Of a DNA stretch of 64,000 nt, positions 16,752 to 25,453 are shown piece after piece. The notes beneath the pieces are model-generated. The model did not search any database. It worked only from the letters and a program-made list of their open reading frames with translations, and had not been told where the DNA came from. The position numbers and the translations under genes are program-made. The stretch's first letter is position 1, and every line of letters begins with the position of its first letter. The stretch spans positions 62,001 to 126,000 of the forward strand of contig NZ_JAGTAS010000052.1 of assembly GCF_025685425.1 (NCBI RefSeq), written 5' to 3'. The DNA is from Terriglobus albidus (GTDB lineage Bacteria > Acidobacteriota > Terriglobia > Terriglobales > Acidobacteriaceae).

Positions 16752-18835
16752 CGTTCCGTCCACCTTGCTCCGCGGAATCCGGCTGTTGCCGGCGCGGTAG
16801 CCGCGCGCACCCACGTTGCGACATTCATGAAGTCTTCAGAGACAGGGCTCGACGGAGCATAGTCGATCACCGTCATGCCCTCTGCCAGAGCCTCACTCAC
16901 CGCCGGATTCCGGCGAATGGTAAAGGGCAGAAGACGATCGCCAACCAACTGACGCATCACCTCACGCACATCCAGGTGCAGCGGCAGCGAAGAATCGAAC
17001 TGATTCAGAACATAGTTCGGCCGTACCGGACGCCCGTCGGCATCCGTAACACCGTGGAAGAACTTCTCCACCGCCTGCAGACTGATGACCGAGTTCATGT
17101 CGGGAGCCAGAGGCACAATGACCGTAGGGTTCAACCGCCCCAGGCGGCGCAGCAGCCAGCTCGAGCCGGAGCTGAGATCCACGATCATGCGATGAGCTCC
17201 CTGGCTGTTACGGGCGATCTCATCCATCACCCACTCCTGAGTTGCCTGATCATTGCCCTTCTGGTCGAGCTCATAGTTCACCAGATAGATGGGAGCATCA
17301 GTGCTTCCAGGCGGCGGAGAGAAGGTCCGCACTACGCTCGGACGCAGTTCACGCGCACCGAAATAGAACGGCAGCAGGCCATGGGATGTGGTATCGGTGA
17401 GCAGTACCTTCTCGCCCATGCTGGACATGGCCCGGCCGAGTGTAGCCACCATGCTGGTCTTACCGACACCGCCGGCGAGAGAAAAGATGACGAGGGTCGG
17501 AACGCGGTACTCCTGCTTACGCGCAGGCTGCGGCTCATTCTGTTCCTGCGAATGATCGAACACACCCTTCAGCGCAAACCAGCGCGAGGCAACACGCTCA
17601 CGCGAGTGCTGCAATGTATCGGGCACTGGCTGGGGCTCTTGCTGCACGGGCTGAGGCTGGGGACGCTGCTGGCGGTCTTCGCCATACAGCCATGCCGGAC
17701 GCACCGGACCCTGTTCCCGCTGTGCTGCCGGCATCATGCCACTCTGCCGCACCGGAGCAGGGCGATACATTGGCTGGACCGGTTCACGCTTCTCGGGCAT
17801 CGTCTCAACGCGTTCCTGCGGAGGATAGTTTTTAAGCGGCGTCTCGTGGACGGGTGGCAATGTAACCTCGCGAGGCTGTGGCTCTTGCCGAGGCATCGGA
17901 GGAGCAGGAATAAAGTTACGGACCGGTTCGGCAGGTGGCTCTGGCACATCCGGGCGCGGAGGCATGGTTGCCGGGCGCTCTTCATAATGCGGCATGGGGC
18001 TCTCCGGAGCTGGGATAAAGCTGCGCTGGGGCGCCTGGTAACGCGGCTCTTCGCGATATGCGTTCATCTGCGCTGTCGGGATATCCGGATGATAGCCGCG
18101 CCGCGGCTGCTGCTCCTGCGAGGCTGCCGGCTGTTCGGCAATACGCTCGGGCTGCCTGGGCGTCACCGGGTCAACGATGGGGACCTTCTTCATGCCCGAT
18201 GAAAACCCGGGCTGCACGCGCACGGCCGCGCGAATTGCGGAGCTCTGCCGCAAAGCAGCAGCACGCTCGGCAGAAGAGGTGTGCGGGCGATGAATATGGT
18301 GCTCGACCTCCACGTCGTGCACGGGCTTGCTGTACGGATCACTGATCTCGCCTGGGACGGCGGGTTGAGGCTGTTCGTTCGGCCAGCGACGCTGCTGCAG
18401 CTCGGCATGCGCGTGGGCTTCGGCCGCCTCGCGTTCGGCACGGCGGGCCGCAGCCTCCGCCGCAGCGGCAGCTTCGGCATGACGCGCTGCCTCCAGTCGA
18501 TCCTGCGCAGCCTTCTGCGCCTGCCGCGCGCTCTCAGCAGCAACAGCAGCTCTTTGTGTCTCTTCCGCGTCAGCCGCTTCCTGTGAGAGCTTCTCAGCAA
18601 CTTCCTCTTCGTGGCGCGCGGCCTCTTCTGCTTCTACCTTCGCCTTCTCTTCCGCTTCGCGCGCGGCTTCTGCGGCGCGATGCTTCATCTGGGCGCGGAA
18701 CTCACGCCGCGACGCCGAAAAGTCACGATACTTCGCACCCTGCAGATTCGCCCACGAGTACAGTACGGCGACGTCTTCAGGGGTCTCGTCCGCAGCTTTC
18801 TGCTCTCCACTCCGCTCCGGATTGTTGCTGTCCAT
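16748..18835 (-). CDS. bcsQ: BcsQ-like ParA/MinD ATPase with long coiled-coil and proline-rich extension
   Basis: First gene of the cellulose operon; AGGAG sits six bases before this ATG (MDSNNPERSG). The 695-residue product has a short conserved-looking N-terminal piece (VAVLYSWANLQGAKYRDFS), an Ala/Glu-rich coiled coil (about 40-150), a Pro/Gln-rich tract (about 150-420) and a C-terminal P-loop ATPase. The P-loop is AGGVGKTS (454-461), followed by LLTDTTSHG and VDLSSGSSWLL, matching BcsQ more than MinD; the signature lysine of deviant Walker A ATPases is Ala. E. coli BcsQ is about 250 residues and localises synthesis to the pole. The N-terminal region may replace BcsP/BcsR-type accessory proteins (inference). 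Confidence 0.82.
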   Translation of the reverse strand: MDSNNPERSGEQKAADETPEDVAVLYSWANLQGAKYRDFSASRREFRAQMKHRAAEAAREAEEKAKVEAEEAARHEEEVAEKLSQEAADAEETQRAAVAAESARQAQKAAQDRLEAARHAEAAAAAEAAARRAEREAAEAHAHAELQQRRWPNEQPQPAVPGEISDPYSKPVHDVEVEHHIHRPHTSSAERAAALRQSSAIRAAVRVQPGFSSGMKKVPIVDPVTPRQPERIAEQPAASQEQQPRRGYHPDIPTAQMNAYREEPRYQAPQRSFIPAPESPMPHYEERPATMPPRPDVPEPPAEPVRNFIPAPPMPRQEPQPREVTLPPVHETPLKNYPPQERVETMPEKREPVQPMYRPAPVRQSGMMPAAQREQGPVRPAWLYGEDRQQRPQPQPVQQEPQPVPDTLQHSRERVASRWFALKGVFDHSQEQNEPQPARKQEYRVPTLVIFSLAGGVGKTSMVATLGRAMSSMGEKVLLTDTTSHGLLPFYFGARELRPSVVRTFSPPPGSTDAPIYLVNYELDQKGNDQATQEWVMDEIARNSQGAHRMIVDLSSGSSWLLRRLGRLNPTVIVPLAPDMNSVISLQAVEKFFHGVTDADGRPVRPNYVLNQFDSSLPLHLDVREVMRQLVGDRLLPFTIRRNPAVSEALAEGMTVIDYAPSSPVSEDFMNVATWVRAATAPATAGFRGARWTER

Positions 18836-18928
18836 AACTGCTCCTTGAGCCTCATGTGTCGTAAACCGGCCAGCCAATCCTGCCCGGAAAAGACACACTT
18901 TTCCGCAATTGTTCGATCTAATGCCCTG

Positions 18929-18957
18929 AGCGTACTGAGCTTAAGAACCCAAGTCAA
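18929..18957 (-). promoter_or_regulatory. Candidate sigma-70 promoter of the cellulose operon
   Basis: On the minus strand TTGACT is followed after exactly 17 bases by TACGCT. It lies about 95 bases upstream of the bcsQ start and no competing box of equal quality is seen. Inferred from sequence only. Confidence 0.4.
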
Positions 18958-19006
18958 TCACCAGCGGATGCTACTTAAGTGTCAGAAACCACGCATTTTG
19001 AGCCTC

Positions 19007-19025
19007 ATGGAAAGAGTCTTTCCAT
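19007..19025. repeat. Perfect 8-bp inverted repeat upstream of tRNA-Lys
   Basis: ATGGAAAG-AGT-CTTTCCAT lies between the bcs promoter candidate and the tRNA. It could be an operator for either divergent unit or a small terminator-like hairpin; no T-run follows. Confidence 0.35.
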
Positions 19026-19077
19026 AGGGCTGGGTCACCCTGAACATGCCTCATTTGTGCTACCTTGAAGAAAGTGC

Positions 19078-19153
19078 GAGAGCGTAGCTCAGTTGGTAGA
19101 GCATCGCCCTTTTAAGGCGCTGGTCCTGGGTTCGAGCCCCAGCGCTCTCACCA
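19078..19153 (+). tRNA. tRNA-Lys (anticodon TTT)
   Basis: A 76-base cloverleaf with encoded CCA. The acceptor stem GAGAGCG pairs with CGCTCTC, the D arm GCTC-AGTTGGTA-GAGC is standard, the anticodon loop is CTTTTAA (anticodon TTT, lysine), and the T arm is CTGGG-TTCGAGC-CCCAG. The outermost anticodon-stem pair is a T-C mismatch. It stands alone, divergent from the bcs operon. Confidence 0.97.
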
Positions 19154-19442
19154 CTCTTCCTTCGCTTTTCTTCTCGACTCAGGCGATTCTACCCACTCCG
19201 TGGGCGGCCTGAACCGCACAGTAGTACCCATCTGGGCACGAATCCTGAACGTTACCTGCCGGGCACGGATCTGTCTGGGATGGGAGGCCATCTTTCTACC
19301 CTTCGGTGAGCCGGGAAGGAATGTATCGCGCTATGCCGAGTCGCACAAGAACATCGGTAGAGAAGCAGATTCTCCGCTACGGCTTCACCCCAGCCAGCAA
19401 CGCTGTCCGGGGACCCGAACGCTCCGAAATGACAAACGAACT
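19154..19442. other. Non-coding gap after tRNA-Lys
   Basis: No convincing gene is seen in these 289 bases. The right end (19361-19439) shares two blocks with the spacer at 1092-1135, again just outside the 3' end of a minus-strand gene. It may be a degenerate dispersed element. Confidence 0.35.
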
Positions 19443-20648
19443 CTAGCCTACCGGTCTGTCAGGGACTGGTGCGGTAGCGCAGAAACGTTCCAGGAACTCC
19501 GCCGCATATTGCTGCAGCAGTGTGTTCACCCGCTCCGCGCTCTCAGAGGCCACGATCAGCCCGGCGTGATGATGGCGCTTCAGCGTCTCAACCACCTCCG
19601 GTGCATCGAACGGCGAGAGATCCGGCTCCGCCATCTTTGCCAGGCATAGCACGCTGCCGGCATAGAGGCTCTTGAGGCGAGGCAGGTCATACTCATTTCC
19701 GGACATCGATGCGACCTCGATCTTCGCCCATTCTCGCCACAGATTGATCCCGGTAGAGTGCTCGATGACATCCGCGATATATGCTCCGCCAACGCGGGCG
19801 GCCGATTCCAGGAAGTAAAACTCGCCATCCTCGTCTGCCTTGATGAACTCGGTATGGGTCACGCCGCTCACCATCCCCAACGCAGGTATAAGGGTTCCGT
19901 GAGCCTCGATCAGCATACGGGCGTCCAGACTATCGCGGTGGATAGCGCGTGTGGTGAACACGCCGCCTTCATGCATCACCTTCATCGGCGGAGCACCGTA
20001 CTGATGTACAGCATTGAAAAGGATGCGGTGCTTCCAGGTCACGCCATCCACATGGAAGACCTCGCCCGGAACAAATCGTTCCAGGAGATAGTGGCTCTGC
20101 TTATCGCCAAGCTCATCCAGCAACGGCCAAAGATGCTGCGCCTGATGAATCTTCTGAATCCCAATCGCAGAGGCGCTGGAACGCGGCTTCAGCAGCCAGG
20201 GTCCCGGAACGCTCTGCATAAACTCCCGCAGATCCTCGTAGTTCAGAACCGGCGTAAACTCCGGTACAAGCACACCTGCTCTCTGAGCACGCTGCCGCAT
20301 CGCCAGCTTGTCGCGAAAGAAGCGTGTAGTCGACTGCCCCATTCCCGGCAGACGCATATGCTCCCGGATCAGCGCAGCCGCTTCGAGGTCGAACTCGTCC
20401 AGCGCGACAATGCGATCAATGCGCTGGTGCCTTGCCCGATAGGTCACCGTATTCAGCACCTGTTCCGGGGTAAGCCCCTCGGGCATCGTCATCACGTCGG
20501 CCAGGGCCTCGCGCGGCCACGAGGCGTCCTTCAGCTTTTCGACCGTCAATAGCAAGACGTTGCAGCCGAGCCTCGCGGCCTCGCTGAGAAACGCCTTGCC
20601 CTTCTCATAGCTGCTGATGCACAGAATCGTCTCTCTGCCGTCGCTCAT
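19443..20648 (-). CDS. ATP-grasp domain protein (carboxylate-amine/thiol ligase-like)
   Basis: The 401-residue protein starts at the ATG preceded by GAGGA eight bases upstream. An N-terminal Rossmann-like preATP-grasp part (1-110) is followed by the ATP-grasp fold: PWLLKPRSSASAIGI (phosphate-binding lysine region), LLERFVPGEVFHVDG, and HTEFIKADEDGEFYFLESAARVGGAY with the Glu/Asn-type metal region replaced by ESAAR. Closest general match is the carbamoyl-phosphate-synthase-like/CARNS group that joins a carboxylate to an amine. It is 43 bp downstream of hldE and may be cotranscribed. Substrate not identifiable. Confidence 0.8.
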   Translation of the reverse strand: MSDGRETILCISSYEKGKAFLSEAARLGCNVLLLTVEKLKDASWPREALADVMTMPEGLTPEQVLNTVTYRARHQRIDRIVALDEFDLEAAALIREHMRLPGMGQSTTRFFRDKLAMRQRAQRAGVLVPEFTPVLNYEDLREFMQSVPGPWLLKPRSSASAIGIQKIHQAQHLWPLLDELGDKQSHYLLERFVPGEVFHVDGVTWKHRILFNAVHQYGAPPMKVMHEGGVFTTRAIHRDSLDARMLIEAHGTLIPALGMVSGVTHTEFIKADEDGEFYFLESAARVGGAYIADVIEHSTGINLWREWAKIEVASMSGNEYDLPRLKSLYAGSVLCLAKMAEPDLSPFDAPEVVETLKRHHHAGLIVASESAERVNTLLQQYAAEFLERFCATAPVPDRPVG

Positions 20649-20691
20649 AGCATTCCTCTTGCCGGTCACCATTAGAGCTGCAGGGCGGAGT

Positions 20692-22161
20692 TCAGCAGAC
20701 GCCCGTAAGCTTCTTTACGATGTTGGTCGTTGAGAACCCGGCTACGGTTGGCACGATCTCGACACGGCCTCCCGCTGCAATGACATCTTCATGGCCCACA
20801 ACCGTCTCGATGGTGTAGTCGCCACCTTTCACCAGAACGCTCGGCTTCAATTCACGGATCAGTTCCAGAGGCGTGTCTTCATCAAACAACACAACGGCAT
20901 CGACCGCGGCCAGCGCCGCCATCACGCGAGCGCGTTCCTGCTCTCCCACGACCGGACGCGTTGGCCCCTTCAGGCGCTGCACGCTGGCATCGGTATTCAG
21001 ACCTACGACGAGCTTGCTGCCGAACCGCCGGCAGTCCTCGAGCAGCGTGATGTGTCCAACGTGCAACAGGTCAAAACATCCGTTGGTGAAGACGATGGTT
21101 TCGCCGGCGGAACGCCACTCCTCGACACGGCGCTTCACGCGGTCCCGATCGAGCACACGTTCATCCGACCGCAGGTTCTGGCTCGGCGTCAGCAGCTCAA
21201 CCAGTTCGCCGGAAGTGATGGGCACAGTGCCAACCTTGGCGATAACAATGCCGGCAGCCAGATTCGCCAGCTCGATCGCCGTCTCAACCTTCAGACCACC
21301 AGCCAGGCTGGCCGCAAGTGTGGCAATGACTGTATCTCCCGCACCGGAGACATCGAAGACCTCACGTGCCCGGGCCGGCGAGTGATAGGTGTATCCAGGC
21401 CGTACGATCCGGATTCCTTTCTCGCTCATCGTGACCGTCAGGTATTCGAACTCGTGCTCCACCACCTGCTTCTCCGCGGCATGCAACAGGGCGTCCACCT
21501 CATTGGAAGGAACTCCCGTTGCCTGCGACAGCTCATTCAAGTTTGGGCAGACGGTCGTTGCTCCGGAGTACTTGCCCAGGTCACGTGTCTTCGGATCCAC
21601 AAGCACTGGAATCGCGCGGTCGCGTGCGGCGCGGATCACAGCCTTGCACAATTGCTCGGAAAGCGCGCCTTTGGCGTAGTCACTGAGGATGACAGCGTCC
21701 GCATGCGCGACTGCTGCAACAGAGGTGTCAATCAGGCGCTGCAGTTCCTCAGGGGAGGGCTTCTTCTGGCTTTCGATATCGAGCCGCAACATCTGCTGGG
21801 TGCGCGCCACGATACGGGTCTTCGAGATGGTAGGCAGGCTGCCTGTGATGACCGGGCCATAGTTCACGCCCTCCTGATCGAGCAACGCAGCCAGTTCTTC
21901 CTTTTCACGGTCGGCGCCCCAGAATCCTGCAAGCGTGGCGTGTAGGCCTAGTCCGGCAAGGTTCATCGCCACATTTGCGGCGCCGCCGGCCCGTTCATAC
22001 CGCTGTGCATGGCGCAACACCGGTACGGGAGCTTCGGGCGAGATGCGCTCCACCTCGCCATGAATGTAACGATCGAGCATGATGTCGCCCACAACCAGAA
22101 CCCGGAGGTCGGAAAAACCGCCCTCCAGCAACCCGAGCACCTCATGAACCTGCGGAAGCAT
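20692..22161 (-). CDS. hldE: Bifunctional heptose-7-phosphate kinase / heptose-1-phosphate adenylyltransferase
   Basis: Makes ADP-heptose for the LPS inner core. The N-terminal PfkB-type kinase (about 15-330) has the GDIMLDRY start, GGAANVA substrate motif and DVSGAGDT (270-277) with the catalytic Asp. The C-terminal nucleotidyltransferase (about 345-489) has FTNGCFDLLHVGH (358-370) and the LKGPTRPV loop. Length 489 residues is as expected for HldE. It sits 45 bp downstream of a GT9 glycosyltransferase, fitting a heptose pathway module and confirming a diderm LPS-bearing host. Confidence 0.96.
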   Translation of the reverse strand: MLPQVHEVLGLLEGGFSDLRVLVVGDIMLDRYIHGEVERISPEAPVPVLRHAQRYERAGGAANVAMNLAGLGLHATLAGFWGADREKEELAALLDQEGVNYGPVITGSLPTISKTRIVARTQQMLRLDIESQKKPSPEELQRLIDTSVAAVAHADAVILSDYAKGALSEQLCKAVIRAARDRAIPVLVDPKTRDLGKYSGATTVCPNLNELSQATGVPSNEVDALLHAAEKQVVEHEFEYLTVTMSEKGIRIVRPGYTYHSPARAREVFDVSGAGDTVIATLAASLAGGLKVETAIELANLAAGIVIAKVGTVPITSGELVELLTPSQNLRSDERVLDRDRVKRRVEEWRSAGETIVFTNGCFDLLHVGHITLLEDCRRFGSKLVVGLNTDASVQRLKGPTRPVVGEQERARVMAALAAVDAVVLFDEDTPLELIRELKPSVLVKGGDYTIETVVGHEDVIAAGGRVEIVPTVAGFSTTNIVKKLTGVC

Positions 22162-22206
22162 CGTCTCTCCTTCTCCTCATCATCATCGCATCCCGGTCAC
22201 AATCCA

Positions 22207-23289
22207 TCATTTCGCCACTGTTGACAGAGCAGCACGCACCTCGTGCATCACCTCGTCTACAGTGATTGACATCAGGCACTTCCTTTTCTGGACAATGCAG
22301 GTCTCCAGATTGCATCCATAGCAGTCAACCTTGTGATATATCACCCTGTGTCCCGGGCCATAGGGGAACCAGACTGCCGGCTTATTGCGAGCGGCGAAGA
22401 TCGCCACACATGGTGTTTGCACCGCTGCTGCAAGATGCATTGGACCCGAGTCGTGGCCGACAAACAACCTGGCATGAGCAAGTGCCGCGGCGCTCTCACG
22501 TGGGGTTAGCTTGCCGCAGAGATTCACCACCGGACCTCCGCCAGCTGCGCGCCATCCATCGGCTGCCGCTTCACTGACTGCACTTTCTTCTGGAGCTCCT
22601 ACAAGAGCCAGACCGAACTCCGGATAAGCCGCGCCTATCTGCGCCAGCAGACCGCGCCAGTTCTCTACGCCCCAGTCCTTTGCCTGCATCTTGGTGCCAA
22701 CGCTGGCAGCGATAACCGGACGCTCGCCCAAAGGCTGCAGCAGAGCCGCAGTCTTGTCCTTTTCCGCAGGCACAAGCTCCAGATCCCAGCTTGCGGCATC
22801 GTCCAGATGCGCATCGCCCAACTCGGCGATATTCCTCGCATGTTTAGCCGCCTCCGGCTCGTAGATGCCATTTTCGTCCAGACGATTCTGCTGCATGTCT
22901 TCGGTCAAGGGAAGGCCCACAAACTTCTTCACCCCGGCTAGACGAAAGAACGCGGCATCGCGCTTCGCGTTGGCGAGACCACGGCCGGCTGCAAGATAGA
23001 CAAAGACATCGGGCTTGAACCGTCGTATCTCCCAGGCCAGCTTCGCCAACGCAAGAGGACTTCGTGTTCCTACCTGATAGTGCATGTATCCATGAATCAG
23101 CCCCGTGGAGCCCAGAACCGCCGCTGCCGCAGGAGCCTTGCTGCTTATAGGCCAATTCGTCAACATGCGCCGCTCAGCGTTTGGAAATGCCCGCGCGATA
23201 AGACGCAGGCAAGGAAGAACAATGAGCGTATCCCCAAGACTTCCCAGACGATAGACCAGCACTCGCTTTGCATCGAAATTTGGAGTCAT
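22207..23289 (-). CDS. Glycosyltransferase family 9 (heptosyltransferase-like)
   Basis: A 360-residue two-domain GT-B enzyme. Family 9 signs include the N-terminal RVLVYRLGSLGDTLIVLP, the ASVGTKMQAKDWGVENWRGLL donor-site start, and GHDSGPMHLAAAVQTPCVAIF near the C terminus. A Cys-rich C-terminal stretch (CYGCNLETCIVQKRKC) is common in this group. It probably transfers heptose from ADP-heptose (made by adjacent hldE) onto lipid A-core or another glycan. Its start lies only 23 bases from the divergent DUF4254 start; the true start could be a GTG nine codons in (VLVYRLG). Confidence 0.9.
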   Translation of the reverse strand: MTPNFDAKRVLVYRLGSLGDTLIVLPCLRLIARAFPNAERRMLTNWPISSKAPAAAAVLGSTGLIHGYMHYQVGTRSPLALAKLAWEIRRFKPDVFVYLAAGRGLANAKRDAAFFRLAGVKKFVGLPLTEDMQQNRLDENGIYEPEAAKHARNIAELGDAHLDDAASWDLELVPAEKDKTAALLQPLGERPVIAASVGTKMQAKDWGVENWRGLLAQIGAAYPEFGLALVGAPEESAVSEAAADGWRAAGGGPVVNLCGKLTPRESAAALAHARLFVGHDSGPMHLAAAVQTPCVAIFAARNKPAVWFPYGPGHRVIYHKVDCYGCNLETCIVQKRKCLMSITVDEVMHEVRAALSTVAK

Positions 23290-23312
23290 TACACATAGAA
23301 TATCCGCTTAGC

Positions 23313-23927
23313 ATGTCTGTTCTGTTACTCGATGCGTTCGCCATCACCGCGGCCCAGGATCTTCAGACCAAAAACTGGCATCTGCCCGAGCCTTCGCGCA
23401 CCACGCCGGCGGACCCTTTCGACGGCCTGCTCAGTCAGCTCCATCGAGCCAACTTTGACCTGTGGCACGAGGAAGACAGGGCCCGTGATCCCAACGCCAG
23501 TTCTGATCAGATTGCGATTACCAAACGAGCAATCGACATTTTGAACCAGCGCCGCAACGATGTTGTCGAACAGCTCGACCGCGCACTACTTGCTGCGCTG
23601 GCGCCACTCTCGTTACCCAACGCGGACGCGGCGCTGCACTCAGAGACGCCGGGGCTGATCCTTGACCGGCTCTCTATCCTTGCGCTCAAGATCTTCCATA
23701 CTCAGGAGCAGATTGACCGCACCGACATTACCGAAGAGCATCGCTCCAGGAACCAGGCCCGCCTGGCGATGCTCACGGAACAACGCAACGATCTCGCGGG
23801 CTGCCTGGATGCTCTTTGGAGCGATATCACAACCGGTAGACGCCGCTTCAAACTCTACCGGCAGTTGAAGATGTACAACGATCCGACACTGAATCCTGTG
23901 CTCTATGCCCGCAGAAGCGTCTCGTGA
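23313..23927 (+). CDS. DUF4254 family protein
   Basis: The 204-residue protein is read from the ATG at 23313 (MSVLLLDAFAIT); an upstream frame extension has no support. It is mostly helical with LHRANFDLWHEEDRARDP and IDILNQRRNDVVEQLD, features I associate with DUF4254, a family of unknown function often seen beside GT9-type glycosyltransferases. Soluble, no signal peptide. It is divergent from the GT9 gene, so a role linked to LPS sugar assembly is possible but unproven. Confidence 0.75.
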   Translation: MSVLLLDAFAITAAQDLQTKNWHLPEPSRTTPADPFDGLLSQLHRANFDLWHEEDRARDPNASSDQIAITKRAIDILNQRRNDVVEQLDRALLAALAPLSLPNADAALHSETPGLILDRLSILALKIFHTQEQIDRTDITEEHRSRNQARLAMLTEQRNDLAGCLDALWSDITTGRRRFKLYRQLKMYNDPTLNPVLYARRSVS

Positions 23928-23942
23928 CAAGTTTGGCGTTTC

Positions 23943-23971
23943 TTGACCTGTGCGCGTATCCTGCGTATAAA
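23943..23971 (+). promoter_or_regulatory. Strong candidate sigma-70 promoter for the TPR gene
   Basis: TTGACC and TATAAA are separated by exactly 17 bases, 71 bases before the ATG at 24042. It is the best sigma-70-like match seen in the window. Confidence 0.6.
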
Positions 23972-24041
23972 TCACCAACGACCCTTTTAGACGCTACCCC
24001 TTGCTCTTAACTCCGCGTCTGAATCAACTGGAACCGCAACC

Positions 24042-24599
24042 ATGGCCACGACCAAAGCCAAAACAGCAAATAATATACGTCGCATGCCTCGCACCATCGC
24101 TGCCCAGCCCGCCCCCGATGCTGCTCGCCAGCAGGCCCTCGAACAGTTCTCTGCTGCCGTCCAGTTGATGCAGTCCGGTAAGTTCGATAAGGCTCTCGCC
24201 GCTTTTGAAAAGCTCCTTCCCGATGCGCCCTTCGAACTCGCAGATCGCATCCGCACCTTCCGTACCGCCTGTGCCAAGCAGACAGAGAAGGTCGCCGCCA
24301 AGTTTGCGTCAGAAGAAGAGCGCTGCGACTATGCCGTTGTTCTGTTGAACGACGGCAACTATGCCGACGCACGCGAACACTTCGATGAAATTCTAAAGAA
24401 GAACCCGCAGAGCGACTTCGCTCTCTACGGTCTGGCAGTGCTGTCGTCGATGACAGGAGACTTTACCGCCTGTCTGGAGCACCTGACCGCGGCTATCAGC
24501 ATGAATCCGCAGCGCCGTATCCAGGCACGTTCTGACTCCGACTTTCAGGACATGGCCGACGATCCGCGGTTCACGGAACTGCTCTATCCCGAGACCTAA
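24042..24599 (+). CDS. Small cytoplasmic TPR protein
   Basis: The 185-residue protein has no signal peptide. Residues 30-65 (ALEQFSAAVQLMQSGKFDKALAAFEKLL) and 92-160 (CDYAVVLLNDGNYADAREHF; LYGLAVLSSMTGDFTACLEHL) are TPR-type helical pairs, leaving about three repeats. Monocistronic: own promoter candidate upstream and a strong hairpin terminator 20 bases after the stop. Partner protein unknown. Confidence 0.8.
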   Translation: MATTKAKTANNIRRMPRTIAAQPAPDAARQQALEQFSAAVQLMQSGKFDKALAAFEKLLPDAPFELADRIRTFRTACAKQTEKVAAKFASEEERCDYAVVLLNDGNYADAREHFDEILKKNPQSDFALYGLAVLSSMTGDFTACLEHLTAAISMNPQRRIQARSDSDFQDMADDPRFTELLYPET

Positions 24600-24616
24600 A
24601 CCATTACGCATGCAAG

Positions 24617-24656
24617 AAAGAGAGGGCGTGGCCAGTGGCCACGCCCTTCTCTCTTT
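24617..24656. terminator. Bidirectional rho-independent terminator
   Basis: A near-perfect stem (AAAGAGAGGGCGTGGCC / GGCCACGCCC-TTCTCTCTTT, loop AGT) lies between the convergent TPR and regulator genes. T/A-rich ends on both sides fit termination in both directions. Confidence 0.85.
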
Positions 24657-24674
24657 GATTCAGTAGAAAAGCTG

Positions 24675-25451
24675 TTAATTCGGCAGTGAAATCTCGGTGG
24701 TATTGGCCGGGCCGGAGGCGCCACCGTTTTCCGTGTCCTGCATGTAGCGCTTGAGCAACTGATGATGCAGGCAATAGAGAGCCAACTCCAGGCGATCGCT
24801 TACGCCCAGCTTGTCGTAGATCTTACGCAGGTAGTTCTTGATCACCTGTTCGGTAGTGCCTAGCTGGAAGGCGATCTCCTTGTTACGCATACCGCGCGTG
24901 ATGCAGGAGATGATCGAAATCTCCTTGGGCGACAGGCGTGGCTGCACCTTCGGGTTGGTGAGAGTCGTCGCCTGTGCGCGATAGGCCTCGATGACCCAGT
25001 TGATCGACTGATTGTCGATCCAGGTCTCACCGGCCGCAATCTTGCGGACGCACTTCACGAGCAGATCGGGGGAGATGGATCGTGCCACGACACCGCGCAC
25101 GCCGCGGCGATACAGTTCCACGGTATTCGCCTCATCAGTCTCCACCACCTGGACAATGATCTTGGCGTCCGGAGCTCGCTTGACCAGCTCGGGAATAGCG
25201 TCGATGGTGCCGGCGATCATCTGCCCTTCAAGCAACACCACATCGGTCGGATAGCGCTGCAGAGCCTGATAGAGATTGGGAAGATTCTCTGCCTGAGCGA
25301 CGACACGGATATCGTCTTCAACGGCAAAGATCTTTCGCATCCCCACACGATAGATGGCCTGAGAGTCGGCCAGAATCACACGAATGGCGCTACCTGCACC
25401 GGTTTGTCCTTCAGTTACATCCACGTCCTGGATCGGTTCGTTCCCACTCAT
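24675..25451 (-). CDS. NarL/FixJ-type response regulator with Glu in place of the phospho-acceptor Asp
   Basis: A 258-residue protein with an N-terminal receiver-like domain (about 22-145) and a C-terminal LuxR-type HTH (about 168-230: LSPKEISIISCITRGMRNKEIAFQLGTTEQVIKNYLRKIYDKLGVSDR). In the receiver the acidic pair is reduced to ADS, the expected DVVLLD is DVVLLE (Glu75), and the usual lysine after beta5 is absent (VVARSIS). Phosphorylation control is therefore doubtful, and Glu may mimic the active state. It follows a PilZ gene by two bases, and no histidine kinase is adjacent. Targets unknown. Confidence 0.88.
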   Translation of the reverse strand: MSGNEPIQDVDVTEGQTGAGSAIRVILADSQAIYRVGMRKIFAVEDDIRVVAQAENLPNLYQALQRYPTDVVLLEGQMIAGTIDAIPELVKRAPDAKIIVQVVETDEANTVELYRRGVRGVVARSISPDLLVKCVRKIAAGETWIDNQSINWVIEAYRAQATTLTNPKVQPRLSPKEISIISCITRGMRNKEIAFQLGTTEQVIKNYLRKIYDKLGVSDRLELALYCLHHQLLKRYMQDTENGGASGPANTTEISLPN

Positions 25452-25453
25452 AC

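Noticed and set aside
16646-18202. Plus-strand frame of 518 codons opposite the BcsQ-like gene
   Set aside because: Arg/His/Leu-rich composition typical of the antisense of a GC-rich, Pro/Gln-rich gene; no motif.
20791-21945. Plus-strand frame opposite hldE
   Set aside because: Mirror of a highly conserved enzyme gene; no independent evidence.
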